In this document: positions 8,516 through 15,438 of the stretch, one piece after another
Layout: each line of letters begins with the position of its first letter
Position numbering within the stretch: the stretch's first letter is position 1
From: JACZQZ01 sp046756945
GTDB taxonomy: Bacteria > Pseudomonadota > Alphaproteobacteria > Rhodospirillales > 2-02-FULL-58-16
Assembly (NCBI GenBank): GCA_046756945.1
Contig: JBHHXI010000044.1
Location: forward strand, 1-20,236
Reading direction: 5' to 3'
DNA length: 20,236 bases
Made by a program: the position numbers and the translations under genes
Notes under the pieces: generated by a model
Told to the model about the DNA's origin: nothing
Databases searched by the model: none
Seen by the model: the letters and a program-made list of their open reading frames with translations, nothing else

Positions 8516-9721
8516 ATGGCAACCGCACCGCCGCTGGAAGGGATCACGGTCATCGAGCTGGCCCACATCATGGCCGGGCCGGCGTGCGGCCTGATGCTGG
8601 CCGACATGGGCGCCGACGTCATCAAGGTGGAGAAGGTCCCCGGCGGGGACGATTCGCGGCGCTTCCTGCCGCCCGACATCGACGGCGAATCCGCCGCCTT
8701 CCTGATGCTGAACCGCAACAAGCGCGGCATCGCGGTGAACCTCAAGCACGAGGACGGCAAGGCCGTGCTCAGGCGGCTGCTGGCCACGGCCGACGTGCTC
8801 ATCGAGAACTACCGCCGCGGCACCATGGAACGCCTCGGCCTGGGGTACGAGACCCTGAAAGAGGACAATCCCGGCCTGATCTATTGCGAAATTTCGGGCT
8901 TCGGCCGTACCGGCCCCTATCGCGACCGCGGCGGCTTCGACCTCATCGCCCAGGGCATGAGCGGGCTCATGAGCATCACCGGCGAAGGCCCGGGCAGGGA
9001 GCCGGTCAAGGTCGGCGCTCCGGTCACCGACATCACCGCCGGCATCCTCGGCGCCATGGGCGTGCTCGCGGCCTATGTGCACCGCCTCAAGACGGGGGAA
9101 GGGCAGCGCGTCGATACCTCGCTGTTCGAAGCCGGCATCGTGCACACGTACTGGCAGTCGGCGATCTGCCTGGCGACCGGCGACTCCCCCGGCCCCATGG
9201 GATCGGCGCATCCCCTGAACGCGCCGTACCAGGCATTCCGGACCGCCGACGGCTGGATCACCGTGGGCGCCGCCAACCAGGCCAACTGGCTCAAGATTTT
9301 GGACGTCCTGGAGGCGTCCGGCATCGCCGGGGACCCGCGCTTCGCCGACAACGCCAAACGCATGGAAAACCTGCCGGCGCTGGCCGAAGCGCTGGGCAAG
9401 GTGTTCTCCGGCCGCACCACCGCCGACTGGCTGCAGCGCCTGGAATCCGCCGGCGTCCCCGCCGGGCCGGTGTTGAGCATCGGCGAGATGCACGCCGACG
9501 CGCAAACCCTGGCCCGCAACATGATCGTCGACGCGCCCCACAGCCGCCTGGGCGCGGTCAGGACCCTGGGCACGCCGGTCAAGTTCTCCGCCACCCCGGC
9601 CGCGGTCCGGCTGGGCGCGCCGGTGCTCGGCGAACACACGCGCGAGGTCCTGGGCGGGTGCGGATACTCGGACGGCGAGATCGACGGGCTGGCGAAATCG
9701 GGCGCCGTCATCGTCGCCTGA
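8516..9721 (+). CDS. CaiB/BaiF (class III) CoA transferase
   Basis: A 401-residue family III CoA transferase, which moves CoA from one acyl-CoA to a free carboxylic acid through an aspartyl-CoA intermediate. Seen are the N-terminal LEGITVIELAHIMAGP segment, GADVIKVEK (33-40), LNRNKRGIAVNLK (65-77), ENYRRGTMERLG (97-108) and the nucleophile region VGAPVTDITAGILGAMG, with Asp172 the likely acyl carrier. The C-terminal GAPVLGEHTREVL is also typical. Start ATG 8516 lies 12 bases after the hydratase-family stop, so the two are one transcription unit, possibly with the aminotransferase. The acid substrate is unknown. Formyl/oxalyl and carnitine-type relatives cannot be separated by eye. A 218-base gap containing a terminator hairpin follows. 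Confidence 0.92.
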   Translation: MATAPPLEGITVIELAHIMAGPACGLMLADMGADVIKVEKVPGGDDSRRFLPPDIDGESAAFLMLNRNKRGIAVNLKHEDGKAVLRRLLATADVLIENYRRGTMERLGLGYETLKEDNPGLIYCEISGFGRTGPYRDRGGFDLIAQGMSGLMSITGEGPGREPVKVGAPVTDITAGILGAMGVLAAYVHRLKTGEGQRVDTSLFEAGIVHTYWQSAICLATGDSPGPMGSAHPLNAPYQAFRTADGWITVGAANQANWLKILDVLEASGIAGDPRFADNAKRMENLPALAEALGKVFSGRTTADWLQRLESAGVPAGPVLSIGEMHADAQTLARNMIVDAPHSRLGAVRTLGTPVKFSATPAAVRLGAPVLGEHTREVLGGCGYSDGEIDGLAKSGAVIVA

Positions 9722-9769
9722 GCCGGCCGCGGCCGGCGAAACCCGGCGCCGCCCGCCGCCGACAATAGA

Positions 9770-9799
9770 TTGATTATAAACAGCCCGGTGTCCTATAAG
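9770..9799 (+). promoter_or_regulatory. Candidate promoter(s) of the selenium-uptake operon
   Basis: An AT-rich island in otherwise very GC-rich DNA. TTGATT (9770-9775), an 18-bp spacer and TATAAG (9794-9799) fit a sigma-70 promoter starting RNA near 9806. A second -10-like hexamer, TATAAA (9775-9780), could start RNA near 9787 but has no good -35. Either would give a leader of about 130-150 nt before ATG 9940. The leader would contain the terminator hairpin at 9882-9916. Confidence 0.4.
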
Positions 9800-9881
9800 G
9801 GTTGGCGTCAAGCGCAATCGTGGCCACGGAAGGCCGACCGCGAAAGGTCCAGGGGGGCCAACGTCAAAGCCACCGGTCAGG

Positions 9882-9916
9882 CCCGGAGTGCTGCGCAGCG
9901 CCCCGGGAGATTTTTT
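9882..9916 (+). terminator. Intrinsic terminator/attenuator in the leader of the ABC importer operon
   Basis: CCCGG (9882-9886) pairs with CCGGG (9903-9907), and GTGCT (9888-9892) pairs with AGCGC (9897-9901, one G-U), around a GCGC loop, with one A/C mismatch between the two stems. AGA and then six T (9911-9916) follow. This is a good Rho-independent terminator shape. It lies 23 nt before ATG 9940. It could end the upstream CoA-transferase transcript. If a promoter lies upstream at 9770-9799, it would act as an attenuator. GGGCC (9855-9859) can instead pair with GGCCC (9880-9884), which overlaps the terminator's 5' arm, so a competing fold exists. Confidence 0.65.
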
Positions 9917-9939
9917 GCCTTCACCGGCAAGGCGCGGAC

Positions 9940-10827
9940 ATGGGCCAGGGGCGGAGACCGTTGGGGAATTTCATCCGGAATATCGCGCTCTCGGCCATTC
10001 TGTCGGTGTCTTTCGTTACCGCCGCGCTGGCCGGGGACTTCGTCTTCACGGCCATTCCCGACGAGGACGAAACGCGGCTGCGCCAGCGCTTCGACAAGGT
10101 CGCCGTCTATCTGACCAGGGAGCTCGGGGTGAAGGTGCGCTACATTCCGGTCAAGTCCTATGCCGCGGCGGTCACCGCCTTTCGCAATAACCACGTGCAC
10201 CTGGCCTGGTTCGGCGGCCTTTCCGGCGTTCGCGCGCGGCTGCTCGTGCCCGGGTCCGAGGCCATCGCCCAGGGTTACGAAGACCAGCTTTTCATCACCT
10301 ATTTCATCGCCCACGCCAGCACCGGCCTGCAGCCGGCGGATGGTTTTCCGGCGGGCATCGCGGGCAGGACCTTCACCTTCGGCTCCAAGGGCTCCACCTC
10401 GGGGCGCCTGATGCCCGAGTTCTATATCCGCAAATACCTGAAGCAGGCGCCGGGCAAGGCCTTCGCCCGGGTCGGATTCAGCGGCGATCACTCGCGCACC
10501 ATCGCCCTCGTCCAATCGGGCGCCTACGCGGTGGGCGCGGTGAATTTCAAGGTCTGGGCGAACGAGATGAAGGCCGGACATATCGATCCGGCCAAGGTGT
10601 CGGTCATCTGGAAGACGCCGCCGTACCCGGACTACCAGTGGACGATCCGCGGCGACGTGGACACGGTGTGGGGAACGGGCTTCAAGGCCCGCGTCACACG
10701 GGCCCTGCTGACCATGACCGATGCGGATCTTCTGGCGTCGTTTCCGCGCAAGAGCTTCGTGCCGGCGAAAAATTCCGACTACAAGCCGATCCTGGACGTG
10801 GCCAGGTCCATCAAACTGATCGATTGA
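9940..10827 (+). CDS. ABC transporter substrate-binding protein, PhnD-like; putative selenate/selenium-oxyanion binding protein
   Basis: A 295-residue periplasmic binding protein. The signal peptide has FIRN as its positive part, a hydrophobic stretch ALSAILSVSFVTAALA, and probable cleavage after ALAG or ALA. The mature protein begins FVFTAIPDEDETRLRQRFDKV and has VKSYAAAVTAFRN, LAWFGGLSGV and FGSKGSTSGRLMPEF, the fold and anion-site pattern of PhnD-type proteins. The AIPDEDETRL opening and the SelD gene downstream match, as I recall, the branch named putative selenate ABC transporter binding protein rather than true phosphonate binders. The start is ATG 9940 (no clear ribosome-binding site) or TTG 9961, which has GGAG four bases upstream and still leaves a complete signal peptide. 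Its stop overlaps the next start (TGATG). Transported ion identity is inferred. Confidence 0.85.
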   Translation: MGQGRRPLGNFIRNIALSAILSVSFVTAALAGDFVFTAIPDEDETRLRQRFDKVAVYLTRELGVKVRYIPVKSYAAAVTAFRNNHVHLAWFGGLSGVRARLLVPGSEAIAQGYEDQLFITYFIAHASTGLQPADGFPAGIAGRTFTFGSKGSTSGRLMPEFYIRKYLKQAPGKAFARVGFSGDHSRTIALVQSGAYAVGAVNFKVWANEMKAGHIDPAKVSVIWKTPPYPDYQWTIRGDVDTVWGTGFKARVTRALLTMTDADLLASFPRKSFVPAKNSDYKPILDVARSIKLID

Positions 10828-11483
10828 TGCCGGTATTCGACCTCAAGGACGCCAACGCCGGCTATAACGGCCGCGCCGTGCTGAGCAATGTCTCCCTGCG
10901 CGTCGAAAAGGGCGAGCGCGTTGGCCTGGTCGGGCGCAGCGGCGCCGGCAAGTCCACCCTGCTGGCGCTGCTGTACAGCCAGCGGCGCCGGGGGTCGGCG
11001 CTGATCCCGCAGGATCCGGGGCTGGTCAAGACCCTTTCCGTGTTCCACAACATTTTCATGGGCCGCCTGCACAGGAACGGGGCCTGGTACAACCTGCTCA
11101 ATCTCGTTTGGCCCATGCACCGGGCGGTTGAAGAGATCCAGCCCATCGCGGCCCGTCTCGGGCTGGAAGAGAAGATATTCGAGCCCGCCGGCGAGCTTTC
11201 CGGCGGCCAGCAGCAGCGCACGGCGGTGGGCCGCGCGCTGTATCAGCAGGGCGACGTGGTGCTCGGCGACGAGCCCGTTTCGGCGGTGGACGGGCGCCAG
11301 GCCCGGACCGTGCTCGACACCATTGCCGAGGCCCACGAGACCGTGGTCCTGGCCATGCACGATGTCGACCTTGCCGTCGCCTATACGGACCGCATCGTCG
11401 GCCTCAACGACGGCCGCGTGGTCCTGGACGCGCCGTCCTCGGGCCTGACCCGCGGCGATCTGGATTTCCTCTACGAACGCTGA
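10827..11483 (+). CDS. ABC transporter ATP-binding protein, compact PhnC-like; putative selenium-oxyanion importer
   Basis: A 218-residue ABC ATPase that powers the importer. Seen are the A-loop Tyr in AGYNGRAV, Walker A GRSGAGKST (36-44), Q-loop Gln62 in LIPQD, signature LSGGQQQR (124-131), Walker B VVLGDEP (144-150) with the catalytic Glu, and H-loop His178 in AMHD. Only 20 residues separate the Walker A Lys42 from Gln62, where about 40 is usual, so part of the beta-rich subdomain is shortened. All nucleotide-site residues remain, so the protein should be active. The ATG overlaps the binding-protein stop codon (translational coupling) and the permease starts two bases after its stop. A longer in-frame opening from 10638 lies inside the binding-protein gene and is not needed. 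Confidence 0.9.
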   Translation: MPVFDLKDANAGYNGRAVLSNVSLRVEKGERVGLVGRSGAGKSTLLALLYSQRRRGSALIPQDPGLVKTLSVFHNIFMGRLHRNGAWYNLLNLVWPMHRAVEEIQPIAARLGLEEKIFEPAGELSGGQQQRTAVGRALYQQGDVVLGDEPVSAVDGRQARTVLDTIAEAHETVVLAMHDVDLAVAYTDRIVGLNDGRVVLDAPSSGLTRGDLDFLYER

Positions 11484-11485
11484 CC

Positions 11486-12970
11486 ATGGGGCGTTCGGAA
11501 AGGGTATCCACCAGTTTCGCATTTCTCGGCGTCGGCCTGTTCTGTCTCGTCGTTGCCGACCTCTCGGTGTCCACCCTCGATCCCTGGCAGGAGATGGCGC
11601 GCATGGCCCGGGGCATCGTCACCCCGGACTTCCTGGCCGTCGACCGTCTGGGCGAGGCGCTTTTGCAGACCGTTGCCTTCGCCCTTGTCGGGGTGGCGCT
11701 TGCCGTCGTCGCCGGGTTCGGCCTCGCCCTGGTCTTCCATGTGCGGCTGGTGCGCTGGGGCTGTGCCTTCGTGCGCGCCATCCACGAGCTTTTTTGGGCC
11801 CTTCTGTTCCTGCAGATGCTCGGACTGACGCCGCTGACGGGAATTCTCGCCATCGCCCTTCCCTATGCCGGCATATTCGCCAAGGTCTATGCGGAGATTC
11901 TCGAAGAGGCCGGGCCCCGGGCCGCGAACACCCTTCCGGCCGGCAGCGGCACCGTGTCCGCCTTTTTTTTCGCCCGCCTGCCCGACGCCTTCGTCCACCT
12001 CAAGAGCTACACGTTCTACCGGGTGGAATGCGGGCTGCGTTCCAGCGCGGTGCTCGGGTTCGTCGGCCTTCCGACCCTGGGGTTCTATCTGGAATCGGCG
12101 TTCAAGCAGGGGAATTACTCCGAGGTGTCGGCGCTGCTCTTTCTGTTCTACGGGGTCATCGCCACGCTGCGGCTGTGGATGCGCCCGCGCCTGGCCGCCG
12201 TGTACCTTCTGATCGCGCCCTTCGTCCTCGCCGGCGGGGCCGGGATCTCGCTCGACAACATCGTCCGCTTCTTCGCCCACGACATCGTTCCCTATCCCCT
12301 GAGAAGCGCGGAGGTTTTGGATATATCCGCGTGGAGCGCCTTCGGGACGTGGACGTGGGAGCTGCTGGCCGACCAGGCCCTGCCGGGGATCGTCGCCACC
12401 CTGGTGCTGACGCAGATCGCGCTCGTCGGCTCGGGCGTGCTGACCCTGGTTTTTTTCCCCCTGGTCTCGCGCCGGTTCCAGGGCCCGGTGGGGCGCACCG
12501 CCGGCCACGCCTTCCTGGTCGTCGTCCGCTCGACGCCTGAATACATCCTGGCCTATGTCCTTCTTCAGTTCTGGGGGCCGTCCATGTTGCCGGCCATCGT
12601 CGCCCTGTCGCTGCACAACGGGGCCATCATCGGGCACCTGGTGGGGCGCTTCAGCGACGAGCTGGCGCTCAGGCCGGACCATCCCCGCGGCCTCGACCTC
12701 TATGCCTACGAGGTCGTGCCCCGGGTGTACGGGCAGTTCCTCGCCTTCCTGTTCTACCGGTGGGAGGTGATCTTGCGGGAAACGGCGATCCTCGGGATTC
12801 TCGGCATCCAGACCCTCGGATTCTACGTCGACAGCGCGATCGCTGAAATCCGCCTCGACCGGGCGATGTTCCTGATCGTCATCACGGCGCTTCTCAATAT
12901 CGCCGTCGACGGCCTGTCGCGGGCCATCCGCGCCCGGCTGCGCCTGGCCACCACGCCCGAAATCCAATGA
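11486..12970 (+). CDS. ABC transporter permease with two fused PhnE-type domains; putative selenium-oxyanion importer
   Basis: A 494-residue, multi-helix inner-membrane permease. It contains two copies of the transport domain, at about residues 55-235 and 300-485. The copies show matching segments: TFYRVECGLRSSAVLGFVGLPTLGFYLESA (176-205, given in part as key residues) aligns with LFYRWEVILRETAILGILGIQTLGFYVDSA (422-451), sharing FYR, R-x-x-A-x-LG and TLGFY. One polypeptide could thus replace the usual permease dimer. The ATG is two bases after the ATPase stop. The coding strand holds runs of eight T (11963-11970) and seven T (12450-12456), notable in GC-rich DNA. Annotation as a phosphonate permease is likely by homology, but the neighbouring selD argues for selenium-oxyanion transport. 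Confidence 0.87.
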   Translation: MGRSERVSTSFAFLGVGLFCLVVADLSVSTLDPWQEMARMARGIVTPDFLAVDRLGEALLQTVAFALVGVALAVVAGFGLALVFHVRLVRWGCAFVRAIHELFWALLFLQMLGLTPLTGILAIALPYAGIFAKVYAEILEEAGPRAANTLPAGSGTVSAFFFARLPDAFVHLKSYTFYRVECGLRSSAVLGFVGLPTLGFYLESAFKQGNYSEVSALLFLFYGVIATLRLWMRPRLAAVYLLIAPFVLAGGAGISLDNIVRFFAHDIVPYPLRSAEVLDISAWSAFGTWTWELLADQALPGIVATLVLTQIALVGSGVLTLVFFPLVSRRFQGPVGRTAGHAFLVVVRSTPEYILAYVLLQFWGPSMLPAIVALSLHNGAIIGHLVGRFSDELALRPDHPRGLDLYAYEVVPRVYGQFLAFLFYRWEVILRETAILGILGIQTLGFYVDSAIAEIRLDRAMFLIVITALLNIAVDGLSRAIRARLRLATTPEIQ

Positions 12971-13009
12971 CACGGGGCACCCTCCGGCCGCGGCCTCCGG
13001 CGCCACCAT

Positions 13010-13038
13010 TTGACGCGGCGCCGGGGAACCGGAACAAT
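13010..13038 (+). promoter_or_regulatory. Candidate promoter of the SelD fusion gene
   Basis: TTGACG (13010-13015), a 17-bp spacer and AACAAT (13033-13038) form a fair sigma-70-like promoter in the 124-base gap between permease and SelD fusion. If it is used, the SelD fusion could be expressed independently of the importer. The evidence is two hexamers at the right spacing only. Confidence 0.35.
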
Positions 13039-13094
13039 CGGACCCGCGGGGCGCTGATAGTGGCCGCGCACTCTTCGGACGAGGCGGGGACAGG

Positions 13095-15362
13095 GTGAAA
13101 AACGGGCACGGAACCATCGTCAAGGACCTGGTCCTGGTCGGGGGAGGGCACAGCCATGTGGCCGTCCTCAAACGGTTCGGGATGAAGCCCCTTGCCGGCG
13201 TCCGCCTGACGCTGATCGCGCGCGACGTCCACACGCCCTATTCGGGCATGCTGCCGGGCTATATCGCCGGCCATTACGGGTTCGACGACGCCCACGTGGA
13301 CCTCCAGCCCCTGGCCCGGTTCGCCGGGGCGCGGCTGTATCAGGACGAGGCCGTGGGCATCGATCTCGCCGGCCGGCGGGTGCTGTGCCGGAGCCGGCCG
13401 CCGGTGCCCTACGACCTCCTGTCCCTCAACATCGGGTCGACGCCGGGGATGGCCGACGTGGCCGGGGCGGCGGAGAACGCCACGCCGGTCAAGCCCATCA
13501 ACCTGTTCGTCGACCAATGGACGCGGATCAGCGAGCGTGTCCTCGCCCGCGACGATCCGGTGCGCATCGGGGTCGTCGGCGCCGGGGCCGGCGGCGTCGA
13601 GATCCTGCTCGCCGTCCGCCACCGGCTGGGGGAGATGCTGGCCGCCGAGGGCCGGGACGCGGGCCACCTGGAATTCCACCTGATCACCGATTCGGACAGC
13701 ATCCTGCCCGCCCACAACGGGGCGGCCCGGGAAAAGTTCGCCCGCCAGCTAGAGGTGCGCGGCGTCCGCGTGCACGCGGGACACCCGGTGGTGGCGGCGG
13801 ATTCGGAAGGCGTCCGTTGCGCCAACGGCAACACCATCGCCCTCGACGAGATCCTGTGGGTGACCGCGGCCGGCGCCGCGCCCTGGGTGAAGGACACCGG
13901 CCTGGAGGTGGACGAGCGCGGTTTCGTGCTGCTCGGGGACACCCTGCAATCGCTATCCCACCCGGAGGTCTTCGCCGCCGGCGACATCGCCACCGTGGTC
14001 AACCACCCGCGCCCGAAAGCGGGCGTGTTCGCCGTCCGCCAGGGTCCGCCCCTGGCCGAAAACCTGCGCCGCGCGCTCTTGAACCGGCCCCTGAAACCCT
14101 TCTCCCCGCAGAAAGATTTCCTCACCATCATCAGCACCGGCGACAAGTACGCGGTGGCGGCCAAGTACGACCTGGCGGTGGAGGGACGCCTCGTCTGGCG
14201 CTGGAAGGACTGGATCGACCGCCGTTGGATGCGCAAATACAGCGAGCTTCCCGAGATGGCCACCGACGAGACCGCCGACATCGCCCCGGGGCTGGTCGAT
14301 TCCCAGGCGCTCAAGGAAATCTCCGCCGTCGCCATGCGGTGCGGCGGCTGCGGCGCCAAGGTGGGGGCCACCGTGCTCACCCGGGCCCTGAGCCGCATGG
14401 AGCCGGTCGAGCGCGACGACATCCTGATCGGGCTTCACGAACCCGACGACGCGGCGGTGGTCCATGTGCCGCCGGGCAAGGTCATGGTCCACACGGTGGA
14501 TTTCTTCCGCTCGTTCATCGACGATGCGTACATTTTCGGCCAGGTCGCCGCCAACCACAGCCTCGGCGACATCTTCGCCATGGGGGCCGAGCCCCAGTCG
14601 GCGCTGGCCATCGCCACCGTGCCCTACGGGCTGGAGGCAAAGGTCGAGGACGAGCTGTCCCAGATGATGGACGGCGCGCTACAGGTGCTGAAGGCGGCCA
14701 ACACCGCCCTCGTCGGCGGCCACACGTCGGAAGGCGCCGAACTGGCGCTCGGCTTTTCCGTCAACGGCCTGGCTGACAAGGACCACGTCCTGCGCAAGGC
14801 GGGCATGGGCCCGGGCGACCGGCTGATCCTGACCAAGGCGCTGGGCACGGGGACGCTGTTCGCCGCCGACATGCGCCTCAAGGCCAAGGGACGGTGGATC
14901 GAGGGCGCCCTCGACTCGATGCTGCAATCGAACCGCGCGGCGGCCCACTGCCTGTTCGGACACGGCGCCACCGCCTGCACCGACATCACGGGGTTCGGCC
15001 TGCTTGGCCACCTGGTGGAGATGACCAGGCCTTCCGAGGTCGACGTGGAGATTGAACTGGGGACGCTGCCGGTCCTCGACGGGGCGCTGGAAACCATCCG
15101 CCTCGGCGTCTTCAGCTCCCTGCAGCCGGCGAACGTCCGTCTGCGCCGCGCCATCCGCGACCTGGACCGGGCCGGCGCGCACGAACTCTATCCCCTGGTC
15201 TTCGACCCGCAGACGGCCGGGGGGCTGCTGGCCAGCGTCCCCGGCGACAAGGCGGACGCCTGCCTGGGCGAATTGAAGGGCCTGGGATACGGGCGCGCCG
15301 CCATCATCGGCACCGTCAGACCCGAGAGCAATCACCTGGAGCCGGTCACCCTGATCGCGTGA
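13095..15362 (+). CDS. selD: Selenide, water dikinase (SelD) with N-terminal FAD/NAD(P)H dehydrogenase-like domain
   Basis: A 755-residue bifunctional protein. Residues 1 to about 390 form an NDH-2-like flavoprotein: FAD-binding VLVGGGHSH (13-21), TPYSGMLPG (47-55), NAD(P)-binding VGAGAGGVE (161-169) and FAAGDIA (293-299). Residues about 408-755 are SelD, which makes selenophosphate from selenide and ATP. RCGGCGAKVG (415-424) supplies Cys419 and Lys422 at the positions of E. coli Cys17 and Lys20, with Ala421 where E. coli has Cys19. EPDDAAV (449-455), TVDFFRSF, NHSLGDIFAMGA and GGHTSEGAEL follow. The catalytic position is Cys, not a UGA-encoded Sec. The start is GTG 13095, with GGGG five bases upstream. 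The N-terminal part matches the recognised domain found ahead of SelD and may reduce a selenium species; that role is inferred. The importer genes lie just upstream. Confidence 0.95.
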   Translation: MKNGHGTIVKDLVLVGGGHSHVAVLKRFGMKPLAGVRLTLIARDVHTPYSGMLPGYIAGHYGFDDAHVDLQPLARFAGARLYQDEAVGIDLAGRRVLCRSRPPVPYDLLSLNIGSTPGMADVAGAAENATPVKPINLFVDQWTRISERVLARDDPVRIGVVGAGAGGVEILLAVRHRLGEMLAAEGRDAGHLEFHLITDSDSILPAHNGAAREKFARQLEVRGVRVHAGHPVVAADSEGVRCANGNTIALDEILWVTAAGAAPWVKDTGLEVDERGFVLLGDTLQSLSHPEVFAAGDIATVVNHPRPKAGVFAVRQGPPLAENLRRALLNRPLKPFSPQKDFLTIISTGDKYAVAAKYDLAVEGRLVWRWKDWIDRRWMRKYSELPEMATDETADIAPGLVDSQALKEISAVAMRCGGCGAKVGATVLTRALSRMEPVERDDILIGLHEPDDAAVVHVPPGKVMVHTVDFFRSFIDDAYIFGQVAANHSLGDIFAMGAEPQSALAIATVPYGLEAKVEDELSQMMDGALQVLKAANTALVGGHTSEGAELALGFSVNGLADKDHVLRKAGMGPGDRLILTKALGTGTLFAADMRLKAKGRWIEGALDSMLQSNRAAAHCLFGHGATACTDITGFGLLGHLVEMTRPSEVDVEIELGTLPVLDGALETIRLGVFSSLQPANVRLRRAIRDLDRAGAHELYPLVFDPQTAGGLLASVPGDKADACLGELKGLGYGRAAIIGTVRPESNHLEPVTLIA

Positions 15363-15438
15363 GGCGCGCGGTCATTCGGGAGGCGACGAATATCGTGACT
15401 TCTTCTCTGGCCCGCCTCAGGCGCCGGGCGGTGGCGGC

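Noticed and set aside
7511..9817. 768-codon open frame on the minus strand opposite the hydratase-family and CoA-transferase genes
   Set aside because: Shadow of two clear genes; no domain, signal or ribosome-binding evidence.
9802..9939. 46-codon in-frame N-terminal extension of the binding protein from TTG 9802
   Set aside because: The extension would precede a complete signal peptide and be translated through the terminator hairpin, so a start at 9940 or 9961 is preferred.
9940..12970. Annotation as phosphonate transporter phnDCE
   Set aside because: The fold matches, but no phosphonate-use genes are nearby and selD is adjacent; the gene symbols would imply an unsupported substrate.
11471..13234. 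587-codon minus-strand frame opposite the permease
   Set aside because: Charged, repetitive translation typical of the complement of a hydrophobic membrane protein gene; no family resemblance.
13095..15362. UGA-encoded selenocysteine in SelD or in other genes
   Set aside because: The SelD catalytic position is a Cys codon and the frame is uninterrupted. No gene here has an in-frame TGA followed by continuing homology that I could see.
15410..15429. Possible bidirectional terminator between selD and the PCuAC fusion
   Set aside because: GCCCG/CGGGC and CGCC/GGCG can pair, but neither strand has a T-run afterwards.
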